64,000 nt of DNA from Linanthus parryae (lineage: Eukaryota; Streptophyta; Magnoliopsida; Ericales; Polemoniaceae). The position numbers were made by a program, and so were the translations under genes. The DNA lies in contig JALGPY010000003.1 of the NCBI GenBank assembly GCA_023055425.1, positions 54,607,891 through 54,671,890 of the forward strand. Reading direction: 5' to 3'. Shown in pieces: positions 1 through 9,511 of this stretch (positions within the stretch are counted from its first letter, which is position 1; each line of letters starts with the position of its first letter). Below the pieces are notes generated by a model that was not told the origin of the DNA, ran no database searches, and saw nothing but the letters and a program-made list of their open reading frames with translations.

Positions 1-2
1 AG

Positions 3-1289
3 TGCGAAAGTTGCGCACTAATCAAAGACTCTCTACTCGTCGCCTTAACCGATGACGACATGGACTGGAGGAAGCCACTGTTTGATTTCCTCACCCAGGG
101 CACCGTACCCGAATCGAGAAAAGAAGCCGAAAAGTTGAAAAGGAAAGCGTCTCGATACGTGGTACAGGAAAACCTGCTTTGGCGAAGAGGTCACGAGGGC
201 AACTTGCTGCGATGTCTAGACGGCAGAGAAGCACAAGAAGTCATGGACCTTTCTCATCAGGTGGAACACCAAGGAGGTGCGAAATTATGCAGACAGCTCC
301 TCTCAATCGGATATTTCTGGCCCACGATGGAAGTCGATTGCCGTACCAAAGTGCGACGTTGCCAGGAATGCCAATTCAAAGGGAACCTAGTGCACGCTCC
401 TGCTGTGGATCTACATGCACTAGGGACGCCATGGCCATTTCACACATGGGCTCTGGACTTCATCGGTCCCATCCGGCCAACGTCGCACGGGAATCATTTC
501 ATTCTTACCGCAACCGAGCTGTTCACCAAGTGGGTGGAAGCAATACCATTAAAGACGGCAAATGCGTTGGCTGTGGTCAACTTTATCCAAGAAAGCATCG
601 TATACAGGTTCGGAATCCCTAACACCATTCTTTCAGATAATGGTACTCCTTTTGTTAATCGCCAGGTAGCTGCGAAATTAGCGGAGTACAATATCAGGCA
701 GATATGTTCTACCCCTTACTACCCAAAGGGAAACGGGCAAGCCGAAGCGACTAACAAGACGCTGTTGAGAATATTGAGCAAAATGGTCGCAGACGACCAC
801 AAAAAGTGGGCCGACTCTCTAAGCATAGCTCTGTGGGCCTACAGAACTTCTCCAAGGACACCCACAGGGGCCTCGCCATTTCTACTGTGTTACGGGGCCG
901 AAGCTGTGGTACCTGCGGAGGTTAGAGTCAACTCGGCAAGGCTGGCCTTCCATGCACTCTATGAAAATCAACGCGATCATGACTTAATCTTGCTGGAAGA
1001 AAAGCGAGAACAAGCCAAAAGGACTAACAAGCGGTACCAGGAAAGAATCGCTCGCGCATACAACAAGACAGTCCAGCGAAGGGATTTCGTAGTCGGAGAC
1101 CTGGTCTTGCGCGCATCTGACCACTGCATGCGAGAAGCAACTCACCCAAAGTTCGCAGCTAATCGGGAAGGACTCTTCGAAGTCACAGAAGTCTTCGATA
1201 GTGGCTACTGCAGCATACGAAGGTTGCACGGTACAACCTCAACTCCCAGTTCAATCAACATGCGCTGGATCAAGAAGTACTATCCTTGA
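3..1289 (+). CDS. Tat-lineage gypsy integrase, C-terminal part of pol polyprotein
   Basis: The frame is open from base 3 through a TGA at 1287-1289, so the protein begins upstream of the window. It is the element's integrase, which joins the cDNA to host DNA in the nucleus. An HHCC zinc-binding module is visible (HQVEHQGG followed by CRRCQECQ-type cysteines, roughly 250-375). The DD35E core follows: Asp in ALDFIGP (about 450), Asp in LSDNGTPF (about 637) and Glu in GQAEATNK (about 745). The C-terminal part (FVVGDLVL to WIKKYYP) matches the GPY/F-like end of plant Tat integrases, although GPY itself reads GLF. All three catalytic acidic residues are present and no internal stop is seen, so this part looks intact. 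Whether the rest of pol is intact cannot be seen. Confidence 0.93.
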   Translation, partial: CESCALIKDSLLVALTDDDMDWRKPLFDFLTQGTVPESRKEAEKLKRKASRYVVQENLLWRRGHEGNLLRCLDGREAQEVMDLSHQVEHQGGAKLCRQLLSIGYFWPTMEVDCRTKVRRCQECQFKGNLVHAPAVDLHALGTPWPFHTWALDFIGPIRPTSHGNHFILTATELFTKWVEAIPLKTANALAVVNFIQESIVYRFGIPNTILSDNGTPFVNRQVAAKLAEYNIRQICSTPYYPKGNGQAEATNKTLLRILSKMVADDHKKWADSLSIALWAYRTSPRTPTGASPFLLCYGAEAVVPAEVRVNSARLAFHALYENQRDHDLILLEEKREQAKRTNKRYQERIARAYNKTVQRRDFVVGDLVLRASDHCMREATHPKFAANREGLFEVTEVFDSGYCSIRRLHGTTSTPSSINMRWIKKYYP

Positions 1290-1344
1290 CTTCTCTCATT
1301 TCATACGTTTTATGATAACGTGCTTAATGTCTCATGTGGCTATG

Positions 1345-1440
1345 ATTTTCGCAATCTCCTCTCCCATATGAGAGGATTGTAGTCCCATCTCTCCCATAAG
1401 AGAGCGTTATAATAAAAGAATTCTCCCAAATGAGAAGTTC
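1345..1440 (+). repeat. Three short hairpin-forming repeats after the integrase stop
   Basis: Just after the integrase stop the sequence contains three related imperfect inverted repeats: CTCCCATATGAGAG, CTCTCCCATAAGAGAG and TTCTCCCAAATGAGAA. Each can fold into a small stem with a CCATA-type loop. They lie in an otherwise non-coding stretch (1290-1500). A role in RNA 3' processing is possible but only a guess. Confidence 0.5.
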
Positions 1441-1499
1441 ATATTTCTAGCTGTTTATGTTGCTCTATTTAATTTGTTATTACTGTTAACAACGATTTA

Positions 1500-2450
1500 T
1501 TCGCTGCAATAGCAATCCATACCAAACGCGATCTTAAGTGATCATCTAAGCCTATCTCTCACGATAGCAGCCAATGCAAACGCGATCTTAAGTGATCATC
1601 TAAGCCTATCTCTCACGATAGAAGCTAATGCAAACGCGATCTTAAGTGATCATCTAAGCCTATCTCTACGATAGCAGCCAATGCAAACGCGATCTTAAGT
1701 GATCATCTAAGCCTATCTCTCACGATAGCAGCTAATGCAAACGCGATCTTAAGTGATCATCTAAGCCTATCTCTACGATAGCAGCCAATGCAAACGCGAT
1801 CTTAAGTGATCATCTAAGCCTATCTCTCACGATGGCAGCCAATGCAATACGATCTTAAGTGATCATCTTAAGCCTATCTCTCACGATAGCAGCCAATGCA
1901 ACGCGATCTTAATTGATCATCTAAAGCCTATCTCTCGCGATAGCAGCCAACGCAAATGCGATCTTAATTGATCACGTAAAGCCTATCTCTTACGATAGCA
2001 GCCAAGCGCAAATGCGATCTTAATTGATCATGTAAAGCCTATCTCTCACGATAGCAGCCAATGCAAATGCGATCTTAAGTGATCATCTAAGCCTATCTCT
2101 CACGATAGCAGCCAACACAAATGCGATCTTAACTGATCTTCTCAAGCCTATCTGTTACGATAGCAACTTATACACAAAACGATTTTACCTGATCTTCTCA
2201 AGCCTATCTGTTACGATAGCAACTTACATGCAAAGTGATTTTAGTTGATCACCCAAGCCTCTGTTACGATGGCAACGCATGCGCAAGACGATCTTACTGG
2301 ATCTTCTAAAAGTCTATCTGTTGCGATAGCAATTTACGCGAGAAACGATCTCAAGCAGTTCGCTAATAAAGACTATCTTTTGTGATAGCAGTTTGCATCA
2401 CTTAATGATCTTAATTGATCTGCTAAAGACTATCTGTTACGATAGCAATG
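1500..2450 (+). repeat. 54-bp tandem repeat array in the Tat 3' region
   Basis: A unit of 53-54 bp is repeated about 16-17 times. Anchors on ATCTTAAG fall at 1531, 1585, 1639, 1692, 1746, 1799, 1852 and 1906. Units are near-identical on the left and decay to the right, up to about 2450. Each unit has GATC-rich sequence (GATCTTAAGTGATCATC) followed by CTATC-loop-GATAG. Tandem arrays here are typical of Tat/Ogre elements and can seed satellite DNA. Confidence 0.9.
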
Positions 2451-3136
2451 TTGTGAACATGATCTTAAATGATTTGCAACGGCCAACTGCAAGCCCATCC
2501 GCCGAGATGGCACAGCTGCGAAGATACGATCTCGAACGATCTAGCGAAACACACGCGAATCAATATATCGCAGATGCGAAACAATTACATAGCATTATGC
2601 AAGGCGAAATATGCCGAAACACATGCCAAATTGTATTCTGTTGTAAAGAGACAGCAGATAATACAGAAAGCTATTTATCATTACGAGTCAAATGACTTAC
2701 AATTTATCTGTCTAAATAGCAGCTTACAAGCGAAAAGCTCGAGTCTAACTACGCAGCCAACATGGCTTACAATACATTCGAAAAGTGGTTGGTAAGCCAA
2801 CAGAGACACAGTACGGAAACCCGGACTGCAAAGGAGGAACCCACCGGTCTTAACACCGGCAGTTCAACACGCAGATCTGCGGCCAAACATCTATAGCAAA
2901 AGGGATGCTGCCGCGAAGAGATCAACTTGTCATTTGCTACATCCCAAGCAGCAAGGTCGGGGATGCGATACGCCCAAGACCCCAAGGAATGACAAAAGCC
3001 TCTGTCTGATCAAGATAGGCGCCGGAGGAGCTTCCTGTTTCGACATATACTACTCTGCAAAACAGGCGAAGCAGTCATTCCTCTGGTGATGGATTCCTTG
3101 TCATGTTGGACAAGGGCATTGACGAGCACCCTGAGT
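2451..3136. other. Tat 3' region spacer, no gene recognised
   Basis: After the tandem array the sequence loses repetition. Short open frames occur on both strands (for example 2393-2695 plus, 2767-2985 minus), but none has a recognisable motif or supporting promoter. I treat it as untranslated retroelement sequence. Confidence 0.5.
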
Positions 3137-3484
3137 TCAAGAACGGAGAGGCAAGAAATCCTCCTCCAGGGATGCTGGAGGAGGATTCCGCCGTTCATTA
3201 CGAGACGGTAGCACGGTCACTTCGGCGCTGCACCTCACCACAAGGCGGCCGGAAACATGACCTGCACACATAATACACGAAGAAATTTCTTCGAACACAT
3301 ATGAGATATTATCTGCATCTTCTTTATGATGGTTATAAAGAGCAATAAGCCTCATAAAGTGGATCTTGGAAACTATTTCTATAGCACAAAGCGCAAACTC
3401 AGGATTCAAAACTTGAAGTTGCCATGAATCAACGAAAAACAAGCGTTGAAGCCAGCAGTCGTAAGGACTCACGGCAAAGCACAT
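3137..3484 (-). CDS. Small antisense ORF of unknown function downstream of the antisense gene
   Basis: On the minus strand a frame starting at ATG 3484 runs 115 codons to a stop at 3137. A clean TATA box (CTATATAA, 3528-3521 minus) lies 37-44 bases upstream, at a spacing that would put transcription start close to the ATG. The predicted protein is small, fairly Cys/His-rich and has an acidic, proline-containing C-terminus. I recognise no family. The frame stays open for nine codons before the ATG, so a longer product is conceivable. It is in the same orientation as the large antisense gene that ends at 3948, but has its own possible promoter. It may instead be a chance ORF or the start of a non-coding transcript. 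Confidence 0.35.
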   Translation of the reverse strand: MCFAVSPYDCWLQRLFFVDSWQLQVLNPEFALCAIEIVSKIHFMRLIALYNHHKEDADNISYVFEEISSCIMCAGHVSGRLVVRCSAEVTVLPSRNERRNPPPASLEEDFLPLRS

Positions 3485-3520
3485 GTTTGGGATGAAGAAC
3501 CCAAATAGCAAAGACAGGGT

Positions 3521-3528
3521 TTATATAG
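3521..3528 (-). promoter_or_regulatory. TATA box for a possible second antisense transcript
   Basis: The minus strand reads CTATATAAACCC here, a strong plant TATA box, followed about 40 bases later by ATG 3484. No other obvious role for it was seen. The assignment is from sequence form and spacing only. Confidence 0.4.
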
Positions 3529-3830
3529 ACCCTGTACAGACTCTTCGGTTGCCTAAGATGAGTCAGCAAAATTCAAAAAAAGGGTAAGTTCAATCACTTA
3601 CGCCTTGAAAAGCGGTAACAATCAATTACCCTACTAAAGGCTACGACGATTCAGTTGCGTATCCTAATAAATGACGGATAGTCATGATTCGGATGGACTT
3701 CCCAACGGAAGCGTGCTTATCTGCCGAGAAATTAGCGCGAAAATCAAGCAGAGAATCAATTGCTGATGTCATAATTGGATATGCACAGAAATGTCCAATC
3801 AAATCCCGGAAAAAGGGCAAAACGGGAAAA

Positions 3831-3836
3831 TTTATT
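3831..3836 (-). terminator. Poly(A) signal AATAAA of the antisense gene
   Basis: The minus strand reads AATAAA at 3836-3831, about 112 bases after the stop codon of the last exon (3948). That is a normal distance for a plant near-upstream element. It fits transcription of 8240-3948 as a separate antisense mRNA. Confidence 0.5.
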
Positions 3837-3947
3837 GTTCTTGTTAAAAAAAAAGAGGGAGAAACCCTAGCAACATTACATTAATGTTCAAGACATTACA
3901 TTAATGTTTCAGCTATTTTTCTTGCTATTTTTGCAAAATTCGAAAAA

Positions 3948-6900
3948 TCAAAGCAAATTCTTGATTAAAGAGTCTTGGGGCTCGAACTGCTCGCTCAGCT
4001 TCTCCACCTGTTCCACTTCTTGCTTCAATTGCTCGCACCTGGCATTCATCTCATGATACAGCTTCAGAGCTTCATCAACTCTTTGCTTCTGCTGCTCCAC
4101 CTTTTGCATCTCGGCTGCGAGATTCTGGTGACCGAGTTTCAAAGTTACAGCCGCGCGAATCAGCGTGACTCTGTCCTTAAGAAACTTAAAGCCCATTCTG
4201 CCTTGGACTTTGGTCACGAGGTTTTGGCACATGCCACATAGCAATTCAGCACTCTGGACCGAAATGGTCGCAGGCGTAGCCGCAGACAGCTGCTCCAGTA
4301 TCCAGATGGCTTCAGTAAGGAACAGCCTCCTGTCAAAAGGCCCGATCTCCAGAGATCTCACAAACGAGCGCGGGTACCTGAGACGCATTCGAACCACCCA
4401 GTCTACATCGGTTTGCTTCAAACCTGAGGAGACGTCAAAGATAAGTTATGATGTCAAAACTCGCAAGCGAATAATACGACGAGCGAACAGTAAAGCTCTA
4501 CTTACCAGTTCCTTCCAGAATCTCATGAAGAGAAGGAATGCGGGCTGCCGGGTTGTTCAAAGATTGCCCTTGCTCCATAGCTCTCCTATCGGCTGCGAGC
4601 TCCAATCTCTCGTAGTCAGGAGGAAGAGTGTAGGCCGCACCAGCTGCGACTGCATTCCCAACCTGCGAGCCCCAAATGCTCCACGCAGGAATAGGTGCCT
4701 CGGACTCAGTCGTCGCCGGAGGTGAAGGGACAGCCGAAGCCGCTTGGCGAGGGACGCTCTCAGATGCGAAAACATTAGCAGCACTTGTCCTCACTTTCCC
4801 AACACTAGCATGGACATCTTCATCCATCAACACAGTGTCAGCTCCAGCATCGTCGGAAAGCTCGATGATATCCTCACGAGGCTCACCCATGCGGTCAGCA
4901 GCTGCGACGGGCTTCTCGGTACGGGAGCTCGGAATTGGAACATAGGACGCAGAAGGCTGACTTCTCTGCTCCAGCTCAGGTTCCTCAGCGTGACCTGCGA
5001 CATTAAATGCGATGATATGAGGTAACTTGCGCTATAAGTTATTTTGCTATCTTTACTAAATCTAAAGAATAAGCACCTCCACGCGAAGGTGGGATTGAGG
5101 TATCTTCATCATACACTAAGGACGTGGAACCATGCCCTATCAGTGTGTCCTCACTAAGCAAGTCTGTAAGAGGAGCGTGACCTGGGATGTGAATAAACCA
5201 GTCATGATTTTGCCTCAAGTTGCTAAAGCCTAGTACATGCGTGTCACTCAAATAATTACCTGAAGGTTCTCCGCATTTGTCTACTAACCAACGACGAATG
5301 TCAGCCTTTGACACGCCATGCCTTAACGCACCCACAATAACATCTATATAAGTTACTGCGAGATTGAAGATCTCACCTTTATCGCCGCCTGCGATTTCCT
5401 CAAAATCCGCTTGGACTTGCTCCAAGGCTGCTGCATCCTCTCCGAGAATCTCATCTTCCTCCTCCGCATGAGGAGCTACTTCTTCGGGAAGCTCGTCTTC
5501 CTCGACAGTTGGACGCGCTAAGTCATCAACATGCCGCTCTTCGAGGCTCCGCTGCTTCACACGCTCAAGCTCCTCTTCTTACTGACGCCTTCTTCTCTCA
5601 GCAGCCTCCGCGGCTGTCTTCCGGGACTCAGCAAGAACGTTCTCGCTTATGGGCTCATCTGAAATGCCAGAATGGGCATCTCTCTTTTGTCTTTTGGCCG
5701 CGAGGCCACCAGCGGTCTCATCATCATCTGCGAATAAACGAATGGTTTAAAGAAAAGAAGTGCAAAGAAGTTACGATGACAAGGAAGGAAATGCGACGGA
5801 GGTACCTCCTGATTCTTCCTCGTGCATTACAACTGTTGCTTCTTCTTCTTCATCACTTGCCTGGGGCTCCTGCCTCTCTTCCTCTCCCTCTTGATCGAAG
5901 GGAACGAAAGACTCAATTGCGAGCTCTTTCCGCACTTTGCTGGGCATGCGACCTTTGCCTTTGTCCTTGATAGAAAGGGACCTCACTGGAGGAGAAGCTG
6001 GAGCGCTTCTAGGGGAAGAAATCGTAATTCCCTTTTGCCTAGGTCTCTTCACTCTTGGCGCCGCAGTCGCTGGAGGAGACGGGTCATCTCCGGGAGGAGA
6101 CGGAGCCGGAGGATTGTCTATCAGCGAGTCAGCAAAAACATTCATGACTGCGCGAATCTTTGTTTCAACCTCAGCGTCCATCCTCCATGAAAGCCGGAAC
6201 GGCTGCTTTTGTCTTCTGGTGGCAACAATGGTGTTGACCAGTGACTTGGAGCGATCACCAGCTGCGAATCTCCGCACATGACACTACAACAGTACAGAAT
6301 AATAGTGTCAGCACAAGGAAATCGAGAAAACTTAACACATGCGAAGAAATTGCTTACCTCAGCAAAAGCCTTGCTGTATCTGACGACTTGCGCGTCGCCT
6401 TTCTTGATTGCGGCGACCTGCTCCTTCAGAATGAAGTCAGGGCACAAATGGTTCTCACGGTCCCACAGTGAGTAGCAACCATACTCAGACTCGCTCAGAC
6501 TGCAAGTGGGGTGAAACGGAAAAGAATTTCTTTTGATCAAGGGAGCTTTACCCGGCTGCGCGGCCGACTCTGTCTCGATCCTCGTTCGCTGGGCAACCCA
6601 GTATGCGAGCCAGTTCTGGGAACAACCACCCTCGCGGGTTCCCGCAGGCTGCTCAAAAGGAAGATTGTTCATGAAAACCGTCTCGCACTCCTTTGTTAGC
6701 AAGCGCTTGTAGCATCCTCTGACAATGGACTGGGGCCAGATTGATGGGGCTACCGCATCAAAACCAAACTGAAGAGAAACTCTAGTGGGGTCAACGTCCA
6801 CGGTGATCTTCTCATACCTCGGCGCGAGCTCACGAATATGCTCTGCGAGGGCAGGAAGGGAACCTCGCAGACACCAGCAAAAGAACTCGCGGTAGCGCTC

Positions 6901-8240
6901 ATGGAAATGAGGTCCCCTTTCAAAGAGAAGCTCTTCTGAAAAGACCATGCCTTTAGAGGGGTACAGCTTTGGAAACCATCTCACATTCTCAATACGCGTG
7001 GCATAGGGCCTGGCAGTAAACTCCTTCCGTTTGTCGCATATTGAACTCCAAACGCACTTGGTGTTGCCTGTTCCGAACCATCTCGCAGCTCTTCCGCTGT
7101 TGCGCGCTTCTGTCTCGCCTGGGGGACACCACTTATCAAGTTGGAGAGCAGTTGGGGCATAAGACGGCCAGCGCTCGAAAACCCACATTGTCAAAAAGGA
7201 AATATTGACAAAAGTCAGCACATCGAGGCGGCCACGCGACTCCCTCATAGCCAGAACCAGCTGATCAAGCCTATAGTAAAGCGTGCCCAAAACCAAGGGT
7301 CCGAGTGCGACTCTCTGGCCAAGAGCGAGCCTCACGGCAAGCGGCAACACATGGTAGAAGACTCCATCATGGGGGTGACCATCAATCAGATACCTTGACA
7401 GCCAGGCACAGAGAAAAGCACAAAGGGTCAAATGGTAGCCCTTGCCCTCTACGTAATTCTCGGCCTCCGGGTCCTCGTTCAGAAGCTTCTTAGTAATGCT
7501 GCTGTTCGCATAGTCTCGGAAGAAGTACTGCAACCATTTGTTCCAGGTATTCTTCGCAGACGTATCGACCAACTGCCAATTCGGAAGAGGCTTCGTAGTA
7601 GTCCACCGAGTGGAAATTTTCTTCACCTCTGCTAGGCATTCCTCCATCTGCGTGTACAAGGCAATCTCCGCGGATGTCCTCAAGGGACTCAGAGGGTCCA
7701 CCTCGCCCATTGGAGAAAGCTCGTACAGCATTTGAACGTCCTCGAGTGTCGGGGCAGCCTCGAACTCAGCCAAATGGAACGTATGAGTCGCAGGCGAGTA
7801 ACGGGACAGAAGGTCTAGAAGCATGGACTGATCCAACTTCACGGCAGCACCCTTCATAGCATGGATAGCAAAGTATACGCCGGCTTCATTAAGAGTCTCG
7901 GCGTGATGATCCAACACGTGGTCAATCCACTCATCCATATAGTCCAATTTCTGGACGAACGCCTGAGTAGAAATCGCAGTATATGGGAAGTGCCCGTTTT
8001 CGATCCCCAATCGAACTACATCCTCGGAACCAACCCACTCGAGCAGGGCTGAGTTAACTGGGCGAGTCAACGTCAGCAATTGCTCAACTGGAACAGGATC
8101 AGGCATCCTCTTCGCCTTTACCCTCGCATGGTAGAAATCTTTGCCACCTAAAAAGGGGGCTTTTCGCCACAAGGCCTGCGGAAGGTCGGGTATCTCTTCA
8201 TCTTCCTTGACGGGTCTGGTTACTCTTGTCTTGGCCATTC
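3948..8240 (-). pseudogene. Antisense, intron-containing plant-mobile-domain-like gene carried by the Tat element
   Basis: Minus-strand gene, five coding exons: 8238-6358 (ATG at 8238), 6261-5806, 5727-5077, 4994-4506 and 4423-3948. Introns are 78-96 nt with GT and AG borders. An acceptor TTTCGCAG lies just before the ATG after a pyrimidine tract, implying a 5' UTR intron. Introns 2-4 all fall in phase 1 and restore one long frame. Residues about 148-175 of exon 1 (THTFHL, then PTLEDVQMLYEL) resemble the plant mobile domain / aminotransferase-like family found in host genes and transposons. Exons 2-4 encode a low-complexity region with basic NLS-like and acidic stretches; exon 5 ends in a coiled coil (about 1300 residues in total). 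Two lesions: a TAA at 5581-5579, and an apparent one-base frame mismatch at intron 1 if GAG/GTAAGC (6358/6357) is the donor. A donor inside TTCGCATGTGTTAAG would repair the frame, so the second lesion is uncertain. Function unknown; extra antisense ORFs are known in Tat elements. Confidence 0.75.
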
Positions 8241-8929
8241 CTGCGAAAGAGCAAAAAAAAAAAAGGGGGGAGAAATACCACACTTCAGTTTGAATTTTGG
8301 GATTCAAGATCTATGCAAAGGAAGACGAGCAGTTCCGGTATCGATTTCAGAAATTGGGGAGTTGCAAGATCCAATATTGTTGAAAGATTAAAACGAAGCA
8401 GGTTCAAAGATCAAAGCCTCTTCACAGATTTCATGGGTTTACAGATTCAACGCAGTTCAAGGCAAACACTGGTATCTTAAATCAAAAGTAAACGAGGCCA
8501 ACCTTGTTTTCTTGAAGCCTGCTTGGATATGCACAATTGAAGAATACGATTTGCAGTTCTGAACTGGTGATTGATTATCTGGATCTGCTCTCGAAGATCT
8601 CCGAGTACCATTCACTTTAAGAGAAAGAAGTGATGCTTTGCAATAATGGGGGATACAAGGTATTTATCCAAAACAATGAAGGGTTGCGTCCTTTCGATAG
8701 TCGAATCGCAACCGTCATCGTCGAATCGCGCAATCACAGGACAAGCTGGCGTCACGCCTAAAACCCTAAAGGTCAGACGGCACGACTCTAGGGGTTTTAG
8801 GTCATAATGACACACACGGGGGCTGAACTTACCCGTATTTGAATTGGTGCGTGGCGGCGACGCGTATGTTGGTTTCCGCGCATGGAAGTCTATACGGCTA
8901 TGAGTCTTCACGCGCAGAAAGGGGGCTAA
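8241..8929 (-). promoter_or_regulatory. 5' UTR intron and upstream region of the antisense gene
   Basis: Reading leftwards from the LTR, this stretch should hold the antisense promoter and 5' UTR. A TATA-like GATAAATA lies on the minus strand near 8666-8658. A possible 5' UTR intron ends at the acceptor 8242-8241 after a long T/C tract. No open frame here has recognisable content. The purine tract CAGAAAGGGGGC (about 8915-8926) on the plus strand is the likely polypurine tract of the retrotransposon. Confidence 0.35.
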
Positions 8930-9511
8930 TGTAGATACTGCTTTCTGACATGACAGATCTTGGCCACGTGGCAGCCATCCAGCACACAATATTGTGCTCC
9001 ACACACACTGGATCACCAGCCGAGCTGATCCATGTGGGGGCTGCGAGACAGAGCCCTCGCATACCACTGCACGGGACTTGTAGGGACTTAGTGGTTTGGA
9101 GGCTAGAGTAAGCCCTGTCGCGTGCGAGCCAAGCCCGCACGCGACCTTTAGTAACTGTTTTGATAGATCTATGGCACGAGCTCCCTAGACCCGGTCAATC
9201 CGGTCAAACCCAGTCAACCTCGTAACGGTTCTGGTATTCGCGCACCACGTGCTATAACGGTTCCTATATACTCGGACGAACGTGCCGTTATGGTTAAGCT
9301 AATTAAGCCGCCATTAATGGGCGCATTAACCACACTACAACGGTCATGTTCCCCAGTATATATAGATCGTCAACCTTTCCATACAAAGGAGAACACACTG
9401 CCATACGCGGAAGCTCTGCCAAACCTCTGTCTCTCTCTCAGACATTGCTACTGACTTACTCTCTCCCTACACACACCCCTACTCTTCCTGTGCGATCCTT
9501 GATCCACTACA
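8930..9511 (+). repeat. 3' LTR of the Tat element
   Basis: It starts TGTAG directly after a polypurine tract and ends CTACA at 9507-9511, a perfect 5-bp terminal inverted repeat, giving 582 bp. A TATA box (TATATATAG, about 9357-9365) lies near the 3' side, leaving about 120 bp for R and U5. The 3' border is inferred from the inverted repeat. The partner LTR is outside the window. Confidence 0.6.

Larger units (their letters stand above)
1..9511 (+). mobile_element. Ty3/gypsy Tat-lineage LTR retrotransposon, 3' part (5' end outside window)
   Basis: Plus-strand order is integrase C-terminal part (3-1289), tandem repeats (about 1500-2450), a large antisense gene (8240-3948) and a 3' LTR starting right after a purine-rich tract (8930-9511). 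A long region between pol and the 3' LTR that holds tandem repeats and an extra ORF, sometimes antisense, is known for the Tat/Ogre group. That layout and the integrase type support the lineage. gag, protease, RT and the 5' LTR lie to the left of the window, so the target duplication cannot be checked. Confidence 0.82.

Noticed and set aside
1500..2450. CRISPR-like array
   Set aside because: Units are contiguous tandem copies without unique spacers, in a plant retrotransposon.
5509..5970. Plus-strand ORFs over the antisense gene (also 5822-6281)
   Set aside because: They are complements of the antisense exons, which have coherent spliced frames; the plus frames show no family features.
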